Below, one piece after another: positions 37,431-48,709 of a stretch of DNA of 64,000 nt (positions are counted from its first letter, which is position 1; every line of letters begins with the position of its first letter). Origin of the DNA: Mesocentrotus franciscanus. Taxonomy: Eukaryota > Echinodermata > Echinoidea > Camarodonta > Strongylocentrotidae. The position numbers and the translations under genes were made by a program. The notes under the pieces are model-generated. The model was given only the letters and a program-made list of their open reading frames with translations, had not been told where the DNA came from and did not search any database. The stretch covers positions 31,589,047 through 31,653,046 of the forward strand of contig CP137674.1 of NCBI GenBank assembly GCA_037976565.1. Reading direction: 5' to 3'.

Positions 37431-37754
37431 TAAGATGGAAAAATATATAAATACATACTGTACATGCGGGAATGAGAGGTGAGAGGAGAGAGAAGAGAAA
37501 AACAAGGATGAAAGCAGGTGTGCATTGTCAAGTAGTGAACTCTACCTTGAAGGCCTGTATTGTAGTTGAATATCAAGGTACAATATATACAAGCCTACAG
37601 CCCTTCTCAAATTTAATGTCCACATACTAGCATGTACTGTACAGTACATGGCAATTTCATTTGCCCAGTATTTTACAACTCAACTGAACTCATGAAGCAT
37701 TTAAAGCCTATAAACTGATTGATTCTCATTTTAACTGTCCTACATGTTCATGTA

Positions 37755-38062
37755 CCTCCCTCTCTCCTCCTCCCTCCACCTTTTCCTCCTGTCCCAACTT
37801 CCATACTACCCCCCCCCCCTTATTCTCTTTCTCCTCCCCTCCCCCCTCATCTCCTTCTTCACTCCCTGCTCTATTCCTGCTCCTCTCCCTTCATCTTCCA
37901 TCGCCCCTCCCTCTCTTCCTCCCTTCCTCTGCTCCCCTTTCTCCTCTCCCATCCTATCCCTCGCCTCCCTCCCTTATTTCCCTCCTCATAATTTCTTCTC
38001 CTCCTACCACACCCCCCCTCCTCTCTCTCTCTCTCTCTCACTCTCTGTCTCTCTCTCTCCTT
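37755..38062. repeat. Pyrimidine-rich low-complexity tract
   Basis: About 300 bp of CT-rich sequence ends in a CT microsatellite. The two long open frames across it are Pro/Ser/Leu-only and not credible proteins. Confidence 0.9.
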
Positions 38063-41000
38063 AGAACCACAATGTATCTACTGTACTGAAGGACAAGAGC
38101 AGTGCTCAGCATAAATTTTCCCTCCTAGACATCACACCTAATTTGTATGGGTTCATAACAACTCAATCGATCACAGCCTGAGAGGGGTACCACTCTGACA
38201 GGGAAAGATGGTAAAGATCGTTAAAATGTAATAAGAGTTGAGAGAAAGAAAGCCTGCCATCTCCTTGCTTCCTTCCTATTATAGACATCGGATGGGGAAA
38301 AAAGGGAGAAAACATGCAGAACAATGCAATAGGACCTGACAGGTAAGGCAATTGGCCAGTAGACCTGTTTGACTTTTTAAGAAAATCGTGTAAGGTACTT
38401 GTTTAATTTTTTTTAAAGGAGCTGATTTGTCCAAATTTACAGGATCTAGCAGCGTAATGAAGACCTATTAAAATGACATTATATTTGTCATTATTTGAGG
38501 CCTCATAGACGAAATTTAATTTTTATGAAAAATCACAGAGAATAAGATTTTATCACTTTTATATTCACCTTTTCTTGCCATGTTGCAGGAATAACAAAAT
38601 ACATGTGTATTTGTGAACAAATAAATCAACACTTACATGTATGCAGTCATGACCCTTTTCCTACGAATTGAAATGGACTCTACAACCCCCTCCCCCTCAC
38701 CAAATCCTCTCACCAATTAATCTGTAGGGTCATCCATCCCCCCCCCCCTTACTTGGCTGTTGTCTGCCTATCCAAAAAATAATGTACTTTTCGCCTTACA
38801 TGTATTTGGAACGAATAATCAGCTTTCATACATCTAAAAGCCATTGCAGAACAAGGACCTAAAGGCTTTTATCGGCACGGTACTTGCAGTTGCAAGCCGC
38901 TCCATTTCCAAGATGGAAAAGGAACATAAAAAATGAATTACTACCCGGCCCTTTCAAACCATTCCTGTGAGAGGTCTGTGCTATCCATTTTCACCTGCAA
39001 GGCAGATTTGCACCATATACAGCATAAAACAAAAAGATGAGCCCACATTTCAATTTGGGAGGAAGGTTATCTCCACTACCGTCATGAAAAATAGAAGACA
39101 ATTTTAATGTTCATATGCTTGAATTTGAGTCTATATCCACATGTAGTTGCATGTTTATGACATATGTAAACACAGCTTTCATTACAAATCAAACTTTAAA
39201 GAATGTATAATGTACAGTACGTATGACTAAAAACATTACTTCTTTTGAGGAAAAAAATCTCCTAAACAATTAAAAGATAAATAAATGCAAACCTCTATTT
39301 ATTTACTCCTCCACAACAGAATTATGCATGTTGACTTTGTACACGAACATGCACATGTATGTACTGTATGTGTTGCTTTTAATAGGAAAGAAACCATTCA
39401 GCCATGTACACAATGAAAATATGAAAACAAATATTTACAAACTGTAGTATGTACCTGTACATGTACAAATGTACTGTACATGTATGTACTTTGATCATCA
39501 TATACATTGTAAGCCCACGTGTCATTTATACCAGATCATTTTGCCAACAAAAGTAAAACAAACAAAAATTTACATCTCGTCTGTTCTGTTTCTCTTATAA
39601 ACTTGTTCATTTTGTTTGCATGTTTTTTTTTTATTTGTGCATGTGTGTTATTTCTTAGAAAAGTAAAACTACAAGGACATTAAAATAAAGTTGCTACCTA
39701 GAAATTTTGGAAAAATCTTTCCTATCTTGACGGTTGTATAAATTATACACATTTACTTTATCTAAAATACTACAAAGAAAAGATTCTGTTTCTCAGAAAA
39801 GATATTAGATTGTGACGTTGTCGGGAGTAAAAAGAAAGTTGTGAAAAAAGGAGAAAAAATCCACCCTACACTGTATCATGACTGCTAATTAAATTCTGCA
39901 TACAACTGTGTTTTATCTAAAATAAAAAACAAATCCTGTTTTGAAGCAAAATTATTAGCTTGTAGTTAGTAAAAAGAAACAAATTATGTCCCTTGACTCC
40001 AATTAGCCAGTGATAAGAGTACACCATCACCATGTACAATATTCAGCTTAGCAAGTGAAAGTAACATAAATGCATGAACATACGTCTGTGAGCACATTTG
40101 TTCAGCAATATACCCATTTACAGTAATGGCCAAACAGTTGCACTGTCAGAGTTGCCCAGATGCATCCGTCTAGGATACATATTTTATGGTCAATCGAGTA
40201 TCCATGGCCATTTGAAATAATGGTGTTATCACTGCAAGAGTACCCTAGAGCTGAGTGGTTCTATTTTCAATAACTCAGAAAATCTCTGCATCAGTAGTTT
40301 CAACGTATGTACATGTACAGTACACTGTATCCTGCTATGAACACACTGGTCAGTCAAAAATTCAGAAAACTGTGACATAACAATTAACAAGCAAGTTTAA
40401 CAGTGTTCCGAAATAATATAAACATATTGGTGGTACCTACAGAAGTACCTGTCATAAACATATTTTCAATTTTTTTAATCAGTCATTTCTCATTAGAGGC
40501 ATTTTTTTTCCCTTCTATTTTTTTCTTTTGTACTGTACAGGTTTCTACTGACTGCCATGGTTTTGTTTCCTTGTTATTCACTTTTCAGTATTTGAGTTTA
40601 TGAAATATGTGGGGGATCTGGATCATCTGGCCTTGTACATGTACATATTTGTTTTCATGAGTGTGATTTTGTTTGTTCTTTCTTTTAATTCCACATGATT
40701 TTGGAATGAAGTAAAAAACAAACAAAAGCAAAACAAAGCAAAAACGACAATGACAAACAAACAAAAATACAACAGAAAACACACAAAAGTGACAAAACCC
40801 TCTTTTTCTCTTTGTTATATGAGATTCTTTTCAGTTCGTTCACTTTCTCATTAAATTTTGGCGCTCAGGCATATACCTTGTAATTTTTTTTTTTAAATAA
40901 TAATAATGTAAAACTAAAAAGGGAATCAAACAATAGCCAACATTCCGCACTTGGAAATAGGCTACATGTACAAGTACCTAAGCCAATATCGCTTTTATCC

Positions 41001-41927
41001 TGCTGTTGTTTTCTTACTTGCCGAAGCATGGAGGCATTGTGTGTGATAAGTGGTAACCCTTTGGTTCAATAGATAACATCTGCAGAATATGCATACTCAT
41101 TAAACGGCATAATATGGCCGATAACCATCTGAAGGGAACTACAGCAATTACTGAACCATGCTAACAGCCAGACTAATGTTTTTTACGATGCGATCACAAG
41201 ATGACGATGAGTAAAGGAAAAGATTATGACTCCTGTAGGGTGAGAAGCTTCTGTCTCCCCGGTGAAGTTATCTTTACAGAACTCTACTTGCTGAAATTAC
41301 AGACGGCTTTACAAAACAAAAGAAGATGTCTGTATTGAGTGTACAGGTATTCTAATAAAGAAAAATATTGCTGGTACGCTGTTTCTTTGTGAAAAGTGAA
41401 CAATACAAATATTTCCACTGATCCTTGTAGATGAATTATGCTACATGGCTAACTGGCTACTACATACTGTACATACTGTACATGTACATGTACACATGTG
41501 CATACTGTGTACAACTACATAGCATACATGTACAGTGTACATGTACAAGAGTGTACTTGTACATAAATCTCAAGACAGCTTTTGAAATTGAAAGTCACCA
41601 GGTTTTCATCGAATGGAGCTTACAAAAAGCCCATTATATATTCTCATAGCTAAATGCATATGGTACATGTATTATTTTTTTTATTTTTTATTTTGCACAT
41701 ATGATGTGGTAAAGTTCTTTCTCTAACCATTATCTTTCGCTCTACCACAAATGTTGGTCGGCTTTGATAATACATGGGGGGGGGGGAATAATTTGAAAAA
41801 AATTCCACATTACAATTAGAAAATATTAAATTATTACATGTACTGATTTGGATTTCAATTCATTTCATCGAAATGTATACAACATTACACAACACATACA
41901 TGTAAGAAAAGAAGAAGCAAAACGTAC

Positions 41928-42263
41928 CTCTCCTTCTGACTCTCCTCCACCATGATGTGACCGCCTATCCAAATCTCTCTCTCTATCATCATATTCCTCT
42001 CTGGACTTGTGTACAGCTCTCATCAACTTGATCCTATCCGGCAGCTTCTCCACTCCATAATCATCTTCCAAATCATCCTCCGTCAGGGCCCGGAAATGAC
42101 CAAGGGTGAAATCATTCGGGAAATACTTGAGGTACGACTCCAGTCCATTGTGGTGAAAAAATAACTGGAATGGGGTGAGAGGTTTAGGAGGGGTGGGGCT
42201 GGTAACGGGGCTGGGGTAACTGGCAGGCGGCCCCAGCTCCTCCTCCTCCTTCAAATCCATCAT
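41928..42263 (-). CDS. N-terminal SAM-domain coding exon
   Basis: On the minus strand two adjacent ATGs (42263-42258) open a 112-codon frame. It ends exactly at a donor GTACGT (41927-41922) in phase 0; beyond it the reading loses protein character. Residues 1-27 are acidic then Pro/Ser/Thr-rich. Residues about 30-88 form a sterile alpha motif: LTPFQLFFHHNGLESYLKYF, then FTLGHFRALTEDDLEDDYGV, then LPDRIKLMRAVHKSRE. The hydrophobic positions and the T-x-x-D-L...GV...R-x-K-L pattern are typical of SAM helices. Residues 89-112 are Arg/Asp-rich and His/Gly-rich. SAM domains mediate protein or RNA contacts and oligomerisation. The second ATG has the better context (A at -3, G at +4). I cannot name the gene. 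KIF24-type kinesins also carry an N-terminal SAM, but similarity is not enough to claim that. Confidence 0.85.
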
Positions 42264-42289
42264 TTCAAGACAGAGATTACAAAATCCAT
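42260..42289 (-). promoter_or_regulatory. Upstream ORF overlapping the SAM-gene start
   Basis: A nine-codon frame (MDFVISVLK) starts at 42289. Its TGA (42262-42260) overlaps the first ATG of the main frame in an ATGA arrangement. If this leader is present in the mRNA, it would be expected to limit or couple initiation. The transcription start site is unknown, so this is a sequence observation plus inference. Confidence 0.4.
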
Positions 42290-43737
42290 CTTGACAATCA
42301 TATCAGTGCAAATAGGGCAAAGGGGGTTTGTTCTTCATGAGATTTTCCCCACCGTTCTATGACTATGAAGGTTGTGAGCCAACTTTTGAAGAAAGTACAA
42401 GATAGCTGCTACATGATGAAACTACACAAAGTCTAGAGACACAGGGAAAGTCTGATCTCAGCTCTCAAGGAATCTCACTAAGATGTCACTTCAGTCAGTA
42501 TCTCACCTGTGTGTGCGAAAGAATAAAGATCAAAAGAATGGATTCATTGATTTCATAGCTTTAAAATTCATACCACCAAACATAAATAATATAGCCTAAG
42601 AGTATAATTTAGCATTTGAAGGGTGTTTGTGTTTGACATTTCATCAAGTGATCAACATGGACTATATTTTTCTCTCCCATCTGTCTTTCCTCCATAGTCA
42701 CTAAAATTTGCTGTACAGTGTACTATAATGACGAGTCTGGGTCTCTATTAAAGTTGGGCAAACACATTATTTACTCTAGGACTCATTTAGTTGCACTACG
42801 GTCCAATTTGGTTGCCCCTCCTCCTCTTCCTTCTCCTTCTTTTTCTTCCTCCTCTTCTTCAGCATAGCAGTATAGCACATTGCAGTAATAAGGTTAATTG
42901 TTGGGTTGATTAACTTATCGTGTTGAGGGTACATTGTATATCAAACAAATTTATAAACAAATACAAAATAAAATAAATACCTTCCTGGCTGGGCTTTTAA
43001 TAAAGAGCAAGAAATGTCATGAAAAAAGGAACCTGCGACTCGTATATCAGGCAAATTTTACGAAAATAGGATAGGGGACTACTTTTTGCGAATTTGTACT
43101 CAATAAGCCAAAATTAAAAAGGGTCAAGTCCATTTACATGAGAGCACATTTTTATTTTGTACCTGATTTTTATGCAAAATAGTGTCTAATTTTGTTGAAC
43201 ATGTTCTTTCCTCTCCTACACAAGACAAAATATAGGGGCACGTACGTGAAAAATTCATTTTTTCTCACATTCCGGAGTTTTGTTGGAAGTTGCTAGGCAA
43301 CTACCCATAATAAACACAACAAAAAGAAAACAGAATCGAAAAACCCACCTCTGGATCATGTGCTTTTTGCAGTGTAATTGCATAAGTTATTTCATTTTTT
43401 GCTCATGTGACTCTCCTCGCTTTCGCACTATCGCTTAGTTGCATACAGAGCAGCAGCAAGCGGCGCAGGTGCAGAACTCACCAACAAAATAACACAATTA
43501 GGAAATAGATCTAGATCTATCTGCCATAATTACAGTAGGTTAATAAAAAATAATAGGTTTTCTAGTAGATCTAGACCTAGACTAGTGTAAAATTGTAAAT
43601 GAATTTAATGTTAAATAAAAAATAAATTAAAAAAAATGCTCCTAGCTCCTCAAACATGTCCAAGGCCAAGCAGATGGACATTCTCGCCTAGAGACTAGAC
43701 TGTTGTCGGCGCAATCTGTTACTGCGCATGAAGGAAG
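42264..43737. other. Head-to-head intergenic / 5' leader interval
   Basis: This 1.47-kb interval separates the divergently read SAM exon and the plus-strand exon at 43738. It is AT-rich with a short pyrimidine tract (42818-42861). The final 150 bp before 43738 are more GC-rich and carry TGCGCATG (43723-43730), close to an NRF1 half-site. It plausibly contains both promoters. I see no TATA box that I would defend. Confidence 0.4.
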
Positions 43738-43856
43738 ATGACGTCATCCATTGACAGTAACAGTTTAAAATACGGCTGCAAGAATTTCAACACGGAGCTC
43801 ATTTTCGGCGATGAAAATCCGAAAAAGACCCTTAAACGCATCATACAGTCAATCTG
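43738..43856 (+). CDS. Candidate first coding exon, plus strand, unknown protein
   Basis: ATG at 43738 opens a 39-codon frame (MTSSIDSNSLKYGCKNFNTE, then LIFGDENPKKTLKRIIQSI). It ends at a perfect donor GTAAGTG (from 43857) in phase 2. The palindrome TGACGTCA overlaps the start codon. I do not recognise the protein. The phase matches the acceptor of R3HDM4 exon 2 at 50671, so it could be an alternative 5' exon of that gene. The closer exon at 48891 has the same phase and is the better-supported first exon. Alternatively it starts a separate gene whose other exons I did not find. Confidence 0.45.
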
Positions 43857-44249
43857 GTAAGTGAAACCGATGTAGTTTAGCCTAGGCTTAATTTACAATA
43901 ATAAATGTATCGGATATGCATCGGGTAAAATGTAGTATTTTAGGCATAAGTTTACTGCTCGGACGGGGGCATTAGTTTGCAAAGCAGCCGCTATGGTCGG
44001 CTTCTGACTCTAAAGAGAGGAGTCGACCCTACCCAAATCAGAGGCTAACGAACGAAAGAGACAGAAATCTTCGGTCTAGGAGATACCCTACTAAAACAGA
44101 CCTAGAATCAAGTAAATATTCATGTTTTCTTCAAATAGTGGCCTGTTGTCATGTCTGTAGACGTACTAATCCTAGTATAGACAGTATAGTATAGTAATTG
44201 TAGACTTTAAAAAGTTTAATGCAGTCCAACTTTTTTTAATCTTACCAAG

Positions 44250-44400
44250 TCTTACTCTTACTTAGTCTTACTAATAGTAATACTAGTCTTAGTCTTACTC
44301 TTAGTCTTACTAGAATCTAGAATAGAATAGAATAGAATAGAAATAGAATTAGAAAGGAATGATAGAATAGAATCTAGATCTAGTCTAGTTACTAGTTAGG
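44250..44400. repeat. Short tandem repeats (GTCTTA-like, then AGAAT)
   Basis: Several GTCTTACT/AGTCTTA units are followed by five to six TAGAA units and TCTAGATCTAG. This is simple-sequence DNA. Confidence 0.75.
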
Positions 44401-45599
44401 CTTCAGTTAAGCGTCTGTAGATGTGGCTCGAGTTAAGGAGATCTTATTCTTAAGGTTGCACATCAAAAGCAGGCGCACTGGATGACATCAACTCAATAAG
44501 GTTTATGGTAGACCCATAACTTTTAACTGTATTCAAATAGACAGACCTGCAACAGTGCAAGCTAGAACTTAGAAGCGCCAGCGCAGCGAGCAATGCAGGG
44601 CGCACTCGACGCGCCGCTCCGACGCGTCGATCGCGACGTCGTTGCTGTTGCCAGAGAGCTGAGCGAGAGTAGTACAAACTGTATACAACTTAACTACAAG
44701 TGGCGCACTGCTGTCTGTTCCTTGTGCATCTGTGACACGCAGCTGTGCCTTTTTTTGGTAAGGCATGCGCCTGCATTTGCGGCGATATATTTCATATGTA
44801 AGTCTGAAACAAATGAAATACAATTAGCAAAATATAGAGAGATGAAAAAGAAAAAACAAATAAGTTACTCACCTCTAACTTTCAACAAAAATGATTTTAC
44901 ATCATCCTGAATACAGCATAACAGCCATAAGCATGAGCATTACCACCGACCCATTTACCTTCGATCTTACCCGATTTGATACAACTCGGATTATTTGAAA
45001 GATTAAGCGATCAATAATATCCGGAACTTTTTTTTTCTTGATAACCCATTGCAAATATAGGGATGATACTGAATTGCTGCAAATATACAAATGGTTTGCC
45101 GCTTTCAAATCATTTATTTAATATTGGTTGTAATCATTAGATTATTGATAGCTTGCCTTAATTCAAAAATCAAATTTTTCCAAATATGTTAGCTATAGAC
45201 AATTTAGAATACTACATTTTTATTTCACTATTTCAGCCATTAAAAAATAAGAATACCTATAAAAAGTGGACGTTCCTCAGTATCCGAGTTAACCCGGATC
45301 CCTCTTGCTCTGTACACCAAAGCGAGCTGAGCTAGCTAGCTAGCCATAGAGCGCGCGCTAGAGACGAGTGTGGTATCCGGAATAATAATATTATTTGGTC
45401 ATAATATATACAGTACAGAGTAATATTTCCCGTTTAAACATACTCTTGCGTATTATCTGTCGTACTTATTGGATGAATTATTTTAATTCTATTTAGTTTG
45501 TGACCTAAAACTGGCTAAAAACGAAAATAGTCCAACTTTGCGAAGGTAAAAACAACATAATTATTACTTTTATAATTTTTCTTCCTGATAAGCGTGATC

Positions 45600-45671
45600 G
45601 GGGGTGTAGCTCAGTGGTAGAGCGCGCGCTTCGCATGCGCGAGGCCCCGGGTTCAATCCCCGGCACCTCCA
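45600..45671 (+). tRNA. tRNA-Ala (anticodon CGC)
   Basis: The 72-nt cloverleaf is complete. The acceptor GGGGGTG pairs with CACCTCC and includes the G3:U70 wobble that marks alanine tRNAs. The D arm is GCTC-AGTGGTA-GAGC. The anticodon arm is CGCGC-TTCGCAT-GCGCG with anticodon CGC, reading GCG. The variable loop is 5 nt, the T arm is CCGGG-TTCAATC-CCCGG, and the discriminator is A. The internal A box (TAGCTCAGTGG) and B box (GGTTCAATCC) fit RNA polymerase III promoters. CCA is not encoded, as normal in eukaryotes. There is no intron. Confidence 0.97.
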
Positions 45672-45675
45672 TAAG

Positions 45676-45679
45676 TTTT
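45676..45679 (+). terminator. Pol III terminator of tRNA-Ala
   Basis: A TTTT run four bases past the tRNA 3' end is the minimal RNA polymerase III stop signal. Confidence 0.7.
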
Positions 45680-46847
45680 ATTATCGTTTATCAATTTTGC
45701 TTCGATAACCATTAATTTTAATAACACGAAAGGTATCGTGCCTCCAAAATAGAGAAAATATGATAAATAAATACAAGAATACCCTTCACCGCCTCCTCTA
45801 ATATCACGGCCACTGGGTTGCACTATAGTGCTAAGTAAGATTTTAATTCAATTATAAAAGAGAAAAAGAAATTCTCACAAAGTTCTGAAGATTGAGATGT
45901 CTTGAAGTCTCCGCCCTTGACCCATGTTATATTTTTGGGAGTATGATAAAGTATTTCTCCATAATATGGGACATCAGCCCAATAACCATATTCTTTAAAA
46001 CAGTCAGTCGCCCCATAAAGTGCGTCAGTGAAATAGAAAACAAAGCTAGAGATCAACATTCAAATTCTGAAACGCTAGCTATACTTAATCTATCCCATTT
46101 CGGAACTGTTACCATGGTTATTTCTGACGTCGAGACCTTGGCCACACTGGATTAGCTCCGAAATGCCCAAAGTATATAAGAACATGCACCATGAGTCCCC
46201 TGGGGGACAGGAGATATTACAGGAGTTTTCTAAAGGTGTGGCACAATAATACTGTTTTTAAGATAAAATTATTGCTAACTTCATTACCCATATTCAGTGA
46301 CAATTAAGAGCTCTAAAAATAAAATGTTTTAAACATGTTGCCGTGCCGTGTATTCATTCTGTTGGATCACCGTAGATAATCCCAAACTTCTGTCAAATCA
46401 CGGTGCTCGATCTAGGTCGGCTCAATGTGAAAGGGGTAAAACTGAAGAGACTAGTCTCCATTATCACAATTTGGGGCGCTTTCTAGCAACTGACAGCATC
46501 ATTATTTCGGGGTTTTTTTCTGTCTTTCTTTAATTTTTTTTCAGTCAAACATAGACACTGAACGTCTAGAATTAATGAAACTGTTTTTTGTTTACTTCAT
46601 CAAGTTGATGTATGCCTATATAGGCTTATGATACAAAGAACATGAGAGGTTTAGTGAAAGGTTGCCCCCCCCCTCCCCCAAATTGAATTAAAAGGAGCGA
46701 TAGATATTTATTTCATAAACAGGGTATGTTTTTTTCTTGTGCATTTTATCATACAAACTTTTTCGAAGTAGCTCAGTAACTGAACGGTAATTTCGCTAAA
46801 ATTATAGAAAAAATAAAATACTGTTTGTCTTCTATTTCATGTTCAGT

Positions 46848-48198
46848 CAGAGGCGGCGCTCCGGGAGGGGGCAGGGGGCACAGTGCCCTCCCACTTTTTC
46901 AAGTACCCCAAAAGTGCCCCTTGAACTTTGTAAAAGTGCCCCTTTTTACATAGGAAAAGTGCCCTTTTACTTTGACAAGTGCCCCATTAATTTTTAAAAG
47001 TGCCCTTCCCTTTCCACCTCTGATAAGTGCCCCTTTTATTTTGACACTTACCCCTTTTCCTTCAACAAGTTCCCATTTTCCTTTGCAATAAGTACTGTCC
47101 ATTTTCCATTCTCATAAGTGCCCTTTTTAAATTCTAGTAAGTGCCCCTTTTCAGGTACGAGAAGCGCCCTTTTTCACTTTTGATAAGCACCCCCTTCACT
47201 ACTCTGATAACTGTCCTATTCAAATCTAAGACGTGCCCCTTTTGCTTTGACAAGTGCCCCCTTTCCTTTGTAAGAAGTGCCCTTCCCTTTTAATAACTGC
47301 CCTTTTTAACTCGGATAAACGTACCTTATATTTTCACATGCCCCCTTTCCTTTCTAATAAGTGCCCCTCTTCCTTATGATAAGGGCCCCCATTAATAAAG
47401 AGCCCCTTCTCATAAATGCCCCTTTTTACCTATGAAAATAGTTCCTTTTCATTCTCATAAGTGCCCCTTTTCATCTCTTGTAAATGACCCTATTCAATTC
47501 TGAGAGATACTCGTTTTACTTTGACAAGTGCCCTTCCTCCTGATAAGTGCTCTTTTCATCTCTAATAAATGCCACTTTTATTTTGACACGTCCCCTTTTC
47601 CTTCCTAATAAAAGCTCTTTTTCTTTCTTATAAGTGCCCCTTCCCTTCTCATGATTACCTCTTTTCATATCTGATAAGTGTCTTATCCCTTTGGCAAGTG
47701 TCCCCTTTTCTTCTCATTATTAAACGTGCCCCTAATTTCAAGCGACTAAGAGCAAGTTCCCCCAAAGCTCGCCTGCTACGCTCGCTCGCATTTATAGATG
47801 TTATAATTATGTTACTTATTAAAGGTCTTTTCAGTCTTCCGTTATGAGAATGTTTATAATCCCATCAGGATTGGGTTTTTCCTCTTTATAAGATGTAATT
47901 TTTCGCGCTGCGACCTCACAAATCTTAAAAATTTTCCTCGCTCGCTTTGCTCGCTCGCAAATGATTTTCAGACCATCGCACCCACTGCAAAGTATGATGC
48001 TTAACCAATATCTTATATGATGTATAAAGAGAAACAAATATTAAAATCATCCCTGATAATGTAATCACAATATAGGGTATATACCAATGTCTAAAAACTT
48101 GTATATTTTCGCTTTGAGATTTCCCTCGAAGATGCCCTTTTTCCAGAAAGTGCCCTTTTTGTTGGTGCCCCACTTTGGAAGTCGCTCCGCCGCCTCTG
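46848..48198. mobile_element. hAT element filled with GTGCCC-type repeats
   Basis: TGTTCAGT is duplicated exactly on both sides (46840-46847 and 48199-48206). The ends are CAGAGGCGGCG on the left and CGCCGCCTCTG on the right, perfect inverted repeats with the CAG...CTG form common in hAT elements. It is 1351 bp. About 900 bp of the interior (46905-47740) is an irregular array of roughly 20-30 bp units around AAGTGCCCCTTTT, with spacers such as CTTTGACA and TCTGATA. Near 47765-47795 and 47937-47960 it carries GCTCGCT/CGCTCGC words, which are the unit core of the element at 60891-63952. No transposase is present, so it must be moved in trans. Confidence 0.9.
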
Positions 48199-48681
48199 TG
48201 TTCAGTACATGCAAATTTTATATATCCGAGGCCGACTTTGCTATTATTTAGCTAGGCATGAACATTTAAGATTGCTGTTTTCGAATGTTGAACCTATATG
48301 TAGGGCCTAGCTACTCTTTCTTACTTTGGGGGCATAATTCAACCGGAATTAAAAAAGGTCGTGATGAAACTTTATATGCTTGAAAGCTAGACCCTAGCTT
48401 CAAAGACGCTTGTAATTCACTGTACTTTTATATCCCATTTTTTAGTGCAAACTTACCACATCCTACAAAAATATATTCGAGAGAGCCAAGCAACTGAGCT
48501 TTAGAAAATTTTCGCATTTTGAACCTAATTTCTAAAATTGTTTTTTCTTCATACACTTCACCCCGGATTGGGCATGCTGGGGCGCGAGGGAACATCGAAT
48601 CTGTGAGTTCGTACAAAGTATGATGCGGTATTGTAACCCCCGATGGCCAGCCATATACTTCGAGCGCGAGCTCAGGCTAGG

Positions 48682-48709
48682 CCAACGAACTACAGTTGTA
48701 GTTCGTTGG
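48682..48709. promoter_or_regulatory. Perfect 13-bp inverted repeat upstream of R3HDM4 start
   Basis: CCAACGAACTACA and TGTAGTTCGTTGG are exact inverses separated by GT. The palindrome sits in a CpG-rich patch about 180 bp before the R3HDM4 start codon, so it lies in the likely promoter or leader. It could bind a dimeric factor or simply be the tip of a decayed repeat. Confidence 0.4.

Larger units (their letters stand above)
20122..41927. other. Repeat-rich non-coding stretch (putative intron)
   Basis: I find no convincing coding exon here. Visible contents are an AC microsatellite at 20397-20428, hairpin motifs near 22483, 25732 and 30180, MITE copies at 27125, 27966 and 36761, TTAA-type elements at 25074 and 30484, a TA-type MITE at 30968, TIR elements at 31927, 34871 and 37050, and a pyrimidine tract at 37755-38060. 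Dense TACATGTA words occur throughout. The 157-codon minus-strand open frame at 35402-35875 is built partly of TACATGTA repeats and looks accidental. If the SAM exon and the left-edge exon are one gene, this is intron. Confidence 0.5.

Noticed and set aside
44593..44910. Open frames in a CpG-rich patch after the 43738 exon
   Set aside because: Both strands are open because of high GC. There are no splice signals in a compatible phase and no recognisable motif. The patch may be an old repeat.
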